Program-made: the position numbers and the translations under genes
Part shown: one piece after another, positions 1 to 10,066 of the stretch
Layout of the letters: the number at the start of each line of letters is the position of its first letter
How positions within the stretch are numbered: the first letter of the stretch is position 1
Notes under the pieces: generated by a model
Database searches by the model: none
What the model saw: only the letters and a program-made list of their open reading frames with translations
What the model was told of the DNA's origin: nothing
From: Omphiscola glabra
Lineage: Eukaryota > Mollusca > Gastropoda > Lymnaeidae
Direction of reading: 5' to 3'
Length of the DNA: 64,000 bases
Assembly (NCBI GenBank): GCA_964017045.1
Contig: OZ024808.1
Location: 13,708,784 to 13,772,783, forward strand

Positions 1-1014
1 TTCATAACGGAACTTGCGAATGATTACTTTAAAAATCTGTTTAAACTTCAAATATTAGACATTTCCAAAAACAACCTTCAGATGATCAACATCGGCTTTG
101 AGCACATGACTGAAATCAGAATTCTCGACTTCAGTACAAACTCAATAACGTCAATAAGTAAGCAGTCTCGGGAAGAGCTGGATTCCATAGCAGCCGACCA
201 TCGGGTTTACCTCGATTTGACCTCTAACCCTTTACCTTGCACGTGCGAAGGACTTGAGCTGATGAAGTGGATGGCCTTGACCAATGTTTATCTTTTGAAC
301 CAGGATTTTCTGGTGTGCAGGAATGAGTACGGCCAAATGTTGGAAATTGGAGATCTCGTCCAACGTGTGGAAACTTTACAGCGTCAATGTGCTTCAAAAG
401 CTGTCATAATTCTCACCTGCGTTTTTTCTTTTATTGTACTCGGTATTTTGTTGCTCGCTTCTTTGACGTATCGATACCGATGGAAGCTGAGATATTTACG
501 GAGCATAGCTTTGGTCAAACTGGTTGGCTCCAGACCAGGGACTGTCAAGATCGGGTACAAATTCGATGCTTATATCCTTTACACAGACGACACCAGAAGA
601 TTTGTCGTGCGCGACTGTATTCGTGAGCTAGAAGACAAAAGAGGTCACCGTCTGTGTATTGAGGAGAGAGATTTTTTACCGGGTACCTATAACGTGTCTA
701 ACATCGTCAGCGGCGTGCAGAACAGTGCCAGGACTGTTGCCATGGTAACACCGGAGTTTTACCAAGGGGAATATTGCGAGTATGGCGTCAAGATGGCGCT
801 GATGGAAGAAATCTTTATGCACCGTTCCGTGCTCTTCCTGTGCGTGTACGAACCAACTGATAACACGGATTTATCACATGACCTGCTCACCGCCATGAAA
901 CAAAATAACTACATTGAATTCCCGCCAAGAGATGACGCGTCTGATGAAATGATGGACGACTTTTGGAATCAGTTCTCAATTGCTATTGGTAAAAATATTG
1001 ATGAAGATTTATGA
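1..1014 (+). CDS. Toll-like receptor, 3' part (LRR-CT, TM, TIR)
   Basis: The frame is open from base 1 to a TGA at 1012-1014, so the gene begins upstream of the window. Reading from base 1: two degenerate leucine-rich repeats (LQILDISKNNLQ; IRILDFSTNSIT), then an LRR C-cap with NPLPCTC and further cysteines. A hydrophobic membrane segment follows (about 405-465), then a TIR domain from about 550 to 985. TIR box 1 is FDAYILY, box 2 is RDFLPG with the BB-loop proline, and box 3 is DDFWNQF. Family knowledge: the TIR domain recruits MyD88-type adaptors after ligand sensing by the LRRs. No intron is evident in this part. The short tail after box 3 ends before a T-run at 1016. It could be any invertebrate TLR; the ectodomain class cannot be judged from here. 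Confidence 0.93.
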   Translation, partial: FITELANDYFKNLFKLQILDISKNNLQMINIGFEHMTEIRILDFSTNSITSISKQSREELDSIAADHRVYLDLTSNPLPCTCEGLELMKWMALTNVYLLNQDFLVCRNEYGQMLEIGDLVQRVETLQRQCASKAVIILTCVFSFIVLGILLLASLTYRYRWKLRYLRSIALVKLVGSRPGTVKIGYKFDAYILYTDDTRRFVVRDCIRELEDKRGHRLCIEERDFLPGTYNVSNIVSGVQNSARTVAMVTPEFYQGEYCEYGVKMALMEEIFMHRSVLFLCVYEPTDNTDLSHDLLTAMKQNNYIEFPPRDDASDEMMDDFWNQFSIAIGKNIDEDL

Positions 1015-1880
1015 ATTTTTTTTTTTTTTTTTTTTTTTTTGGAATCAGTTCTCACATGCTACTGGTAGATCTATTTGTTAAAGGTTATGATTTGATCGAT
1101 TTCATGTGCTTTTTGGTGGAACTATTTGTGAGGAGCTATGATGGGATGGATTTCATGTGATTTTTTGTGTAGATGTGTTTGTGAAGAGTTATGACTTTAA
1201 TGTTATTTTTTATTTTTTGCAATCATTTCTCACGTGCTATTGGTAGAAGTAATAATCCATTTAAATCTCTTGTTATGATATATGAGTTAGATGTTATTAT
1301 GTTTAGTAATTATGTTAATAGATGTTATTATGTTTAGTAATTTCTCTAAACTATAAGTAGAAGACACCATGAGGAGTTATGAGTTGGATGAGTAAAAAAA
1401 TTTAAAATAATTTCTAACGTGCACTTTATAGAAGCTTTAGCCAAGAGATAAGAGTTTATGTAATACAATAGTCCATGTGTTAAGTCGATGTGTGTTACTT
1501 TACTGAAGTAGCAACTTTTTAAATTTTACGTAATTGTTTAAAATACGTTTAAAAACTTTTTAATTGGACTTTGAAATGTTTTATCCAAGTTAATGTTATT
1601 GTAAGGAATTAACAACTTTTATTTTTAAGAATCACCCGAAACGCTTAGAAAGATAAAACCAGAAATGATAAAATAAACACGTTTTGATTAAACCCGATTA
1701 AATTATTATTTATTTACATTCATTTCTGACACTTCCGTCGCGTTTTTGAAATATGGTTACAATTATATTTTGGCTTGTATTTTTGTTGGTTTGTTATGAT
1801 GGTAAAATATATTCATTCTGAAATGATTTAAATATGTATTTAGTGAGTACGTAAACAATTTTTTTTATTAAATTAAAAAG
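1015..1880. other. TLR 3' flank with decayed copies of the CDS end
   Basis: A poly-T run at about 1016-1040 follows the stop. Sequence like the last coding bases (TGGAATCAGTTCTCA, coding at 963-977) recurs at about 1040, and in weaker form near 1217 (GCAATCATTTCTCAC) and 1407. Each copy is followed by variants of ATTTGTGA.GA.TTATGA. This looks like old tandem duplication of the terminal exon edge. No gene is seen in 1440-1880, which is plain AT-rich sequence. Confidence 0.5.
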
Positions 1881-1882
1881 AA

Positions 1883-2165
1883 AAAACTCAAAGGTAGCTA
1901 ACTCAAAGGTAGAAAACTCAAAGGTAGATAACCCAAAGCTGAGATGGAGCGACGATACAAAGAAGGATTTAAACCAGTTGGTGGTTCGCGCATGGAGGCG
2001 AAAAGCCATGGATTGTTCTGAATGGAAGGATGTGGTTGAGCAGGCCAGGGCCCTACATGGGCTGTAGCGCCAATGAGGATGATGAGATAACTCAAAGGAA
2101 AAAAAAACCTAAACGGTAGATAACTCTAAGGTTCATAACTAAAAGGTAGATGACTCAAAGGTAGG
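1883..2165. repeat. AACTCAAAGGTAG short tandem repeat, split by an insertion
   Basis: Units of about 14-16 bp (AACTCAAAGGTAGATA and variants) lie at 1883-1936 and again at 2086-2165. The RTE-like tail at 1937-2092 sits between them, so the LINE tail inserted into the array. Confidence 0.6.
1937..2092 (+). mobile_element. RTE-like LINE 3' tail
   Basis: The forward translation includes RRWSDDTKKDLNQLV, then WRRKAMDCSEWKDVVEQAR ending ALHGL and a stop. This pattern is the common C-terminus of RTE-type non-LTR elements. It is followed by a short GATGATGAGA tail. Only about 150 bp remain, so this is a strongly 5'-truncated copy. Confidence 0.6.
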
Positions 2166-2333
2166 CTAGGGCTCTAAAAAACACAATCAACCGTTAACAA
2201 AACCATCTGCATAAACTACACAAAGACTATCGAGAGTTTTGAAAGGACAAATTGAACCTCGACTTTTAGAAATCTTAATAGATTTTGCGATAATCTTTGA
2301 GCATGCAAATAGCCGTAAAGCCATGTTTTTCAT

Positions 2334-2533
2334 TTGTAATGCTACATGGATGCGTTAAATAGATACTTAAGATGTTATGATTTTTTGTAATGTTATATGG
2401 ATTCGTTTAATGGATACTTAAGATGTTAGATTTTTGTAATGTTACATGGATGCTTTAAATGGATACTTAAGATGTTATGATTTTTTATAATGTTCCATGG
2501 ATGCGTTAAATGGATACTTAAGATGTTATGGTT
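2334..2533. repeat. 52-bp tandem repeat, about 4 copies
   Basis: The unit contains GTTACATGGATGCGTTAAAT followed by GGATACTTAAGATGTTATGA. Four imperfect copies lie back to back. No coding potential. Confidence 0.75.
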
Positions 2534-2565
2534 TTTTAGTTCATACATTAACGTAACGTTATATT

Positions 2566-2890
2566 GATTGATTGATTGGAGTACTTATATAGAGCTCATT
2601 TCCATGATGTGATAGCATGTTCATGGCGCTCCGGTGTGCGAAAATGTTCGAGAGGTCTCACTGCTGCCTGTTAGGCGCGCGTGAAACTCTCATCATAGCG
2701 CCCAATGCTAACATCATTGCCAGTCTTTTGATGCACCATCTTTGTGGGAGCCGAGTGTTGAGATCCCATATTCCTTCTTCCGCCACGAAAAAATCCTGCA
2801 GTCTTCTTGTTTATTAAACAAAGTGTTCGACATCGTGCAAGAATTTCACTACGAGATGTACACTGCATTCGCTGTGAGCTGTTGCTGACA
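2566..2890 (-). mobile_element. LINE remnant
   Basis: About 2580-2640 resembles the 3' end of the minus-strand LINE near 41.73 kb (ACTTATATAG..C then GGCGCTC.GGTGT). About 2715-2850 is similar to 44,520-44,640 inside that LINE region (shared CATCTTTGTGGGA, GTGTTCGACATC). The two parts are fused, so this is a deleted, non-coding copy. Confidence 0.4.
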
Positions 2891-3164
2891 CAGCCGACTG
2901 GACACTTGGGTTGAAAAAAATGATCGTTTATATATTTATTTTTGCACTTGAATTTGACATCTAGCTTTACATTTTTATTTGTATTTTAATCTTCATTTAA
3001 AATTGAATGTTAACTTTGTATTTAAAATTGACTTTTCACTTTTCATGTAAAATTAACTTTTTGCTTTGCATACAAAAATGACTTTTAACTTTACATTTAA
3101 AAGGTGCCAGCATTATTATACTTATTATTTCATTTATGTTTCACTATTTAATCATTTTAAAATG
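2891..3164. other. AT-rich spacer with degenerate internal repetition
   Basis: Several decayed copies of a unit of roughly 30 bp around AACTTTgcATttAAAATTGACTTT. No gene seen. Confidence 0.4.
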
Positions 3165-4363
3165 CAATGTTAGATTACAAATACAGTGAGAGATCACACA
3201 TACAATGTTAGATTACAAATACAGTGAGAGATCACACATACAATGTTAGATTACAAATACAGTGAGAGATCACACATACAATGTTAGATTACAAATACAG
3301 TGAGAGATCACACATACAATGAGAGATTACAAATACAGTGAGAGATCACACATACAATGTTAGATTACAAATACAGTGAGAGATCACACATACAATGTTA
3401 GATTACAAATACAGTGAGAGATCACACATACAATGTTAGATTACAAATACAGTGAGATATCACACATACAATGAGAGATTACAAATACAGTGAGAGATCA
3501 CACATACAATGTTAGATTACAAATACAGTGAGAGATCTCACATACAATGTTAGATTACAAATACAGTGAGAGATCACACATACAATGTTAGATTACAAAT
3601 ACAGTGAGAGATCACACATACAATGAGAGATTACAAATACAGTGAGAGATCACACATACAATGTTAGATTACAAATACAGTGAGAGATCACACATACAAT
3701 GAGAGATTACAAATACAGTGAGAGATCACACATACAATGAGAGATTACAAATACAGTGAGAGATCACACATACAATGAGAGATTAAAAATACATTGAGAG
3801 ATCACACATACAATGAGAGATTACAAATACAGTGAGAGATCACACATACAATGAGAGATTACAAATACAGTGAGAGATCACACATACAATGAGAGATTAC
3901 AAATACAGTGAGCGATCACACATACAATGAGAGATTACAAATACAGTGAGAGATCACACATACAATGAGAGATAACAAATACAGTGAGAGATCACACATA
4001 CAATGAGAGATTACAAATACAGTGAGAGATCACACATACAATGAGAGATTACAAATACAGTGAGAGATCACACATACAATGAGAGATTACAAATACAGTG
4101 AGAGATCACACATACAATGAGAGATTACAAATACAGTGAGAGATCACACATACAATGAGAGATTACAAATACAGGGAGAGATCACACATACAATGAGAGA
4201 TTACAAATACAGTGAGAGATCACACATACAATGAGAGATTACAAATACAGTGAGAGATCACACATACAATGTTAGATTACAAATACAGTGAGAGATCACA
4301 CATACAATGAGAGATTACAAATACAGTGAGAGATCACACATACAATGAGAGATTACAAATACA
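3165..4363. repeat. 38-bp minisatellite, about 31 copies, two variants
   Basis: The unit is ATTACAAATACAGTGAGAG followed by ATCACACATACAATG and a variable part, either TTAG or AGAG. The TTAG form dominates the first third; the AGAG form makes up nearly all the rest. A few single-base variants occur. No coding meaning. Confidence 0.95.
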
Positions 4364-4464
4364 ATTACAAATACTGTCTGAGATTACTAATTTAGTGAGA
4401 GACATGCACTTGTTTCTTGCTGCAAAGAGACTTTATGTTAGGCTCCAATTATGATAGCGTCTGT

Positions 4465-5190
4465 CTCAAGTGTCAAGTCTCAAGTGTTAAGTCTCAAGTG
4501 TCAAGTCCCAAGTGTCAAGTCTCAAGTGTCAAGTCCCAAGTGTCAAGTCCCAAGTGTCAAGTCCCAAGTGTCAAGTCTCAAGTGTCAAGTCCCAAGTGTC
4601 AAGTCCCAAGTGTCAAGTCCCAAGTGTCAAGTCCCAAGTGTCAAGTCCCAAGTGTCAAGTCTCAAGTGTCAAGTCTCAAGTGTCAAGTTTCAAGTGTCAA
4701 GTCCCAAGTGTCAAGTCTCAAGTGTCAAGTCTCAAGTGTCAAGTCTCAAGTGTCAAGTCCCAAGTGTCAAGTCTCAAGTGTCAAATCTCAAGTGTCAAGT
4801 CTCAAGTGTCAAATCTCAAGTGTCCAGTCTCAAGTGTCAAGTCTCAAGTGTCAAGTGTCAAGTGTCTTGTCTCAAGTGTTAAGTCTCAAGTGGCAAGTCT
4901 CAAATGTCAAGTCTTAAGTGTCAAGACTCAAGTTTCAAGTCTCAAGTGTCAAGTCTCAAGTGTCAAGTCTCAAGTGTCAAGTCTCAAGTGTTAAGTGTCA
5001 AGTCTCAAGTGTCAAATCTCAAATGTCAAGTCTTAAGTGCCAAGACTCAAGTGTCAAGTCTCAAGTGTTAAGTCTCAAGTGTCAAGTCTCAAGTGTCAAG
5101 TCTCAAGTGTTAAGTCTCAAGTGACAAGTCTCAAATGTCAAGTCTTAAGTGTCAAGACTCAAGTTTCAAGTCTCAAGTGTCAAGTCTCAA
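4465..5190. repeat. 7/14-bp minisatellite (CAAGTGT/CAAGTCT)
   Basis: Alternating heptamers CAAGTGT and CAAGTCT or CAAGTCC over about 725 bp. The unit contains no stop codon in the forward frames, so long but meaningless open frames rich in S, V, K and Q appear. I do not call these genes. Confidence 0.95.
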
Positions 5191-5860
5191 GGCCTCCCAC
5201 TGTGCCTAGCAAGCCGATTTCATTTTTTTTTCTGTCTCTCTTTTTTTTTAAACAGCAAATTCTTTGTGGTACTAAATCCACATTCAGCTAACTATGAAGA
5301 TTGAAACGTTAACAATAGATGTGTTGCAAATTTGGTTGAATTTAGATATTTAATTTCTCTTTCCTCATAAAGCCATGCCATCGCTACTTATATATTAAAT
5401 ACAGTTTTAACTGACTCATCATTTTGCTTTTTTTTTCTATCTGTTTTTCTATCTTTTTCTTTTTTCTTTTATTTTCTCATCATTTTGCAGTTCTGCGAGT
5501 TCTTCTTGATACTGCATATTTGAAATACCAGACGAATCCACTAACATTGGCTGCATCATCCAAGTTGGACAATCAATTTGTTTTAAATCAGAAAACCTTT
5601 CTTCTAAAACAGCTAAAAAAATAACAAGTATAGCAGTATCAGTTACTTTACAATTTTTTAGGCACAAATATTTTTGAAGATAACTATTGGTGCCGAAGAT
5701 TGAAGAAGGGTAGCACAGTTTTTACCCCAATTAAAAGTTTTCTCCCCTTCGACAGAAGCCATTGCAGTAAGTATGAAATGCATTGTTAAAGATGAAAATG
5801 AAGGAAATATGAATCGTGTCTCCGCCACCATTTTGTCCACTGACATATTCGCTTCTTCTC
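5191..5860. other. Gene-free spacer
   Basis: Low-complexity T-rich sequence (5220-5250, 5425-5485) and unclassified AT-rich DNA. Only short open frames occur, without domain signal. Confidence 0.4.
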
Positions 5861-6341
5861 GTCAGTCCACACGATCTAATTTCGCGTCAAATTGTTGTAT
5901 GAACGCACTACTTTGTTCGTGGTTTCTTTTTTGTGGAATTTGATCGAATGGTAATTTGAAAGCCGTGGCAGGGCTTCATACACCAATTGCATCAATTGCT
6001 TGAAGGAAAATTTGATCGTGTCAAATTGTTGTTTGAACGCACTATTTTGTGCGTAGTTTCTTTTTTGGGGAATTTGATCAAATAGTTATTTGAAAGTTGT
6101 GACAAGGCTTCATACACGAATTGCATCAAATGCTTGAAGGAAAATTTGATCGTGTGAACCAACCCTAATGGTCGGTTCACACGATCAAATTTCGCGTCAA
6201 ATTGTTGCATGAACGCACTATTTTGTGCGTGGTTTCTTTTTGGGGGAATTTGATCAAATAGTAATTTGAAAGTTGTGACAAGGCTTCATACACGAATTGC
6301 ATCAAATGCTTGAAGGAAAATTTGATCGTGTGAACCGACCC
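5861..6341. mobile_element. PIF/Harbinger-like MITE cluster
   Basis: The clean element is 6170-6341: terminal GGTCGGTTCACACGATC and its inverse GATCGTGTGAACCGACCC, flanked by TAA-type target sequence. To its left, 5861-6165 holds two more homologous units of about 150-160 bp, with a degenerate left end (GTCAGTCCACACGATC) and the right end GATCGTGTGAACCAACCC. The shared body includes GAACGCACTATTTTGTGCGT. TIRs beginning GG with a 3-bp TWA-type target suggest PIF/Harbinger. There is no transposase. Confidence 0.75.
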
Positions 6342-6785
6342 TTAACAGATGGCTAATCGCGTACATATGCAAACAAAACAGTTTTTATTAAGGATAAAAA
6401 AATAAAAAAAAACTTTGTATATTGGTTTCGGTTCTTTTGATCTCTTTTTTCAAAGTTTAAACTTAGCAAATTATTTCCCTGGGCTTTTACTAATGTAATT
6501 TATTGCTTCAATTATTAAATAGACTGGGAAATGGTTTTGATCTTAGGCGATTTTAATGCATTCAGTTATGTCATACTTTGTACCGAAGTCGTGAGCAATA
6601 TCACAGCGTTCAGCTGATTAGGTAATATTTTAATTAGACACGAACAATGCGCATCGGTATAACAATTCAGGTTAAGCTTTAATAATAATTTTACATAATA
6701 CACAAGTAAACGATTCGGCACATGCCTTCATCAGTATAACAACAAAACATTTTAAAGAAGTATAAACTAAATTACATAATATATC
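6342..6785. other. Gene-free spacer
   Basis: AT-rich sequence without a recognisable element or gene. Confidence 0.3.
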
Positions 6786-7347
6786 CCACCTGAAAACGGC
6801 ATCCCACCGGGAACAGGAGCCGACTGGAAAACAGGATTTCAAAGGGAAAATGGATCCTGCAGGATCGAGAACCCACAAGAATTGGGATCCCACAGGTATC
6901 GTTATCCTACGGGTATCGAGATCCAACCGGGATAAGGATCCCACCGTGATCGGGATATCCCCGGGATCATGATCCCTATGGGGTCAAGATGCCTTTTTGA
7001 AACGGTATCCCAATTGGGTTGGGGATCCCAATGGGGTCAGGACCCCATTGTTTCAAAGGATACCAAAAAGGCCCGGGATCCAAATAGGGTCCGGATTCCT
7101 TTTGGAAAGGGGATTCTAACGGGGTCGGGATCCCATTGTAATCGGAATACCACCGGGATCGGGATCCAGGGGGATAGATAATGCCTCCGGGATCAGGATC
7201 CTGTCGGGATCTGGATCACAAATGAGGTCAGGATCCCAATGTGATATGGCATCCCATTTGGAAACGGGATCCCATAGGGCTGGTATCCCAATGGGAATGA
7301 TATCCCATATGGAAATCGGAATATCCCCGGGATCGGGATGCAGAGGG
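6786..7347. repeat. GGGATC-rich degenerate tandem repeat (left part)
   Basis: Dozens of variants of a unit near CGGGATCCCACCGGGATC or TGGGATCCCAATGGGGTC, about 16-22 bp, highly diverged. The same repeat resumes at 9361 after a hAT element, and a relative lies at 54,595-55,615. Confidence 0.75.
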
Positions 7348-7680
7348 CAGGGCCGGCCTTAGGCCACTGCAACCTATGCGGCCGCAGTGGGCCCCGCACT
7401 TTAATAGGCCCCGCGCTAATTCTATGTGTAAATTATTAAATTAAACCATTATAACTTATAATCATGTATAGGTCAGCGTGTTGATTAAGTTTTTATGTTT
7501 TTACAGTGTTTTTTAATCTATTACTTCGTAGTTTCAAGTGATTACGACAAGTAAATAAAATTGAAAAAAATTTCGGCTGCTCGGGTGCTTTATCTCTAAA
7601 CTCGTCATTTAGGGGAACTTGAGGTAAGATGAAACGGACACCGTTCTTAACAAAATAACTCCATTTTAAAGGAAGGTTCT

Positions 7681-7962
7681 TTATCTAAATAATTTACCAA
7701 AATAAACTATAAGTTCATAAGCAAGACAAGAAAATACAAAAATACCTAAATACAAAGAAATGATTAAAGCAAAAGTTGCACCAAAAAACAGTTTCAGGGA
7801 CCCTCCCACTTTGATTTGAGAAAAATTCCCAGACCACTCATGATCTTGCTGATCAGTTGGAGTGGAATTGATAGGTCCGTTGTCATCGATGTCGCCACTA
7901 TTACTATTATCCTCTTCACTTGAATCACTATTACTAGTAGCATCATTTAAATTAATTATCAT
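7681..7962 (-). other. Unassigned open frame inside the hAT element
   Basis: An open frame of 93 codons on the opposite strand to the transposase. It has an acidic Ser/Asp/Asn-rich start and a hydrophobic end. I recognise no family. It could be chance; no splice or promoter evidence is visible. Confidence 0.15.
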
Positions 7963-8083
7963 TCTTCACTATCGCTGCTAGATTTATGAAATAGTAAAGC
8001 TTCATTAGGCCTAAGTTCTTTCAAAATTGTATCCAAGGCTTCAAAAGCCTATTTTTACAGCGAAAAGTGCATTGCAAACGAAA

Positions 8084-9360
8084 GCTGAGTAATGGTGAAA
8101 GTATTTTGCCTCCTTGGCTGATATCATCTGTGTCAACAGACAAGATCTATTGTTTCTTCTGACGCCTACTGGGAAACCAAAAAAGCTCCTTTTTAAATGA
8201 AGGATTTAACCAGTGGCAAAACTGTCCCACAAGGCTAGCAGAACATGAAAAATCGCATTTAGACGCCATGAATAGTTGCTGTGAAGCTGGAGCAAGACTA
8301 AGTAAAAAAACAGGCATCGACAAAATTCACCAAGGGATGCTTTATTCTGAGACTAAGCGTTGGAGTCAAGTTTTTCAAAGACCAGTTGCGATTGTACAAT
8401 TTCTAGCTGAGCGCAATTTAGCTTTCAGAGGGGCCATTGAAAGAGATGAAGAGCCAAGTAATGGGAATTTGCTGGGTCTAGTAGAATTACTCGCAAAGTT
8501 TGATCCAGTATTTGGTGTAACATCTTCGACGTGTTACCAATACAGAAATTCATGATCATTACCTGGGAAAGAAGATTCAAAACGTACTCATTACTGTAGT
8601 AGCTGATGCTGTTGTGAATGCTATCCTTCGAGACATCAAGAATGCAAAGTATTTTTCAGTGATATTGGATTGTACTCCAGACATAAGTCACAAAGAGCAG
8701 ATTTCATTGACTATCCGGTATGTATCAGATGGGGTTAATGTGAAAGAGCATGTGGTTGTACATGAACGTTTTATTTAGTATCTTCCAGTGGAAAGTACTA
8801 CTGGGCAGGACTTATGCGATGTACTAGTGAATGAGCTGGAGAAGCTTGAATTAAATGTTAAAAATATTCGTGGACAAGTTTATGATAATGGTGCGAACAT
8901 GAAAGGCGCCCATTCTGGAGTTCAAAAACGGTTTTTAAATATTAACAGGAGAGCATTTTTTACTCCATGTGCGTGTCATAATTACAATCTGGTGGTAGCA
9001 GACATGGTCAAAACATGCCCTGATGCGTTAACCTTTTTTGGAACTATACAACGCGTGTACACTATCTTTTCAGCATCTACAAAGAGATGGTCATTATTCA
9101 GAGAGCATATTTCCAATCTGTCTGTTAAAGCTCTGTGCGAAACAAGGTGGAAATGTAGAAGAGATCGTGTTAAAGCACTTCGTTATCAATTGCCTGAAAT
9201 TTGTGACGCACTCGATCAATTAGCTGAAGGCACTAATGATGCGATAATTAAAAGTGAAGCAGAAACACTGTATGAAACATTGAAGCAGTACAAATTCTTA
9301 GTGTCACTTGTGTTATGGTACGAAGTGCTCTTCCAAGACAATTTTGTGAGTAAAGAAATT
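8084..9360 (+). pseudogene. hAT transposase pseudogene (DUF4371-type)
   Basis: Broken transposase of the hAT group that includes ZMYM1-like proteins. Frame pieces in order: a TTF-type zinc-finger region (LPPWLISS; FLNEGFNQWQNC; RLAEHEKS), a stretch at 8268-8555, then FSVILDCTPDISHKEQISLT with the first catalytic aspartate region near 8660-8710. After an in-frame TAG at 8776-8778 come GQVYDNGANMKGAHSGVQ and CHNYNLVVADM (8788-9350). At least one TGA (about 8160) and a frame change between 8555 and 8560 interrupt it. The C-terminal dimerisation region is absent because the element is truncated at 9360; the last residues of the open frame come from the GGGATC repeat. It cannot encode a working transposase. 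Confidence 0.75.
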
Positions 9361-9415
9361 GGGGATCCTGCCGGGATGGGGATACCAATGGGATTGGCAG
9401 GCAGGCCCTATTAAC
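9361..9415. repeat. GGGATC-rich repeat (right part)
   Basis: GGGGATCCTGCCGGGATGGG and similar units resume directly after the hAT sequence. Confidence 0.65.
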
Positions 9416-9784
9416 GCCGGGTATATTGGCTAGTAACATTATAAAACGAATGCTTGTTGTAGAAAATACATTGAAAAGTAAATGCACACATACCATTATC
9501 AAAAAAAAACAATAATTAACCAAACACATCTTGATATTAATACATATAAAGGAATCGAAAAAACACGTTTAAATAGACACTCATAGCCACAGCCATATTG
9601 TGAGAAAGACATTTTAACCCATGAAATACTTATAAAACTTTAGCTTTGAGCTCTTAATTATAGTTGTTATCGTTACAAACATTTAGGGGTTAAGTTGAAG
9701 AGGAGTGATTTTATTTTTATTTTTATTTCAAAGCATATCGTGATTATCCTTTAAAAGACAGAGAGACAGGATGAACATCTAGAG

Positions 9785-9957
9785 CAACGGTTCTTAACCT
9801 GTGGGTCACGACCCGTTACGGGGTCGAACGACCCTTACCCAGGGGTCGTCTAAGACAATTTTTGAAGAAGCAACGAAAATAATTGTATGGTTGGGGTCAC
9901 CACAACACGAGGAGCTGTATTAAGGGGACACTGCCATTGGAACTTTGAGAACCACTG
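9785..9957. mobile_element. hAT MITE with 8-bp target duplication
   Basis: Left end CAACGGTTCTTAACCTGTGG, right end CTTTGAGAACCACTG, matching the common hAT terminus CAGTGGTTCTCAA. Flanks ATCTAGAG (9777-9784) and AGCTAGAG (9958-9965) agree at 7 of 8 bases. Total 173 bp, non-coding, with an internal GGGTCACGACCCGTTACGGG region typical of such elements. Confidence 0.85.
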
Positions 9958-10066
9958 AGCTAGAGGCAAGTAGTAAATTGTTGATTCAGTCCATTTTTTA
10001 AAAATATGTTTAATGGGACAATTTTTTGTTTAATTAAGATATATTAGTGGAAACCTTCACCATTAA

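Larger units (their letters stand above)
7348..9360 (+). mobile_element. Decayed hAT transposon, left end present, right end lost
   Basis: The left end starts CAGGGCCGGCCTTAGG, a typical hAT terminus of the group whose transposases resemble ZMYM1-like proteins. The element lies inside the GGGATC repeat, which continues at 9361. No inverse of the left end is found there and no 8-bp target duplication can be paired, so the 3' part was deleted. The body holds a broken transposase frame from about 8084. Confidence 0.7.

Noticed and set aside
3165..4363. CRISPR-like regular array
   Set aside because: Units are contiguous with no unique spacers, and the DNA is animal.
4417..5291. Long open frames rich in Ser-Val-Lys-Gln in three forward frames
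   Set aside because: They are the translation of a stop-free 7/14-bp repeat; no start context, composition or homology supports a gene.
7681..7962. piggyBac-like N-terminal fragment
   Set aside because: Only an acidic region and a vague hydrophobic part; no piggyBac motif could be confirmed.
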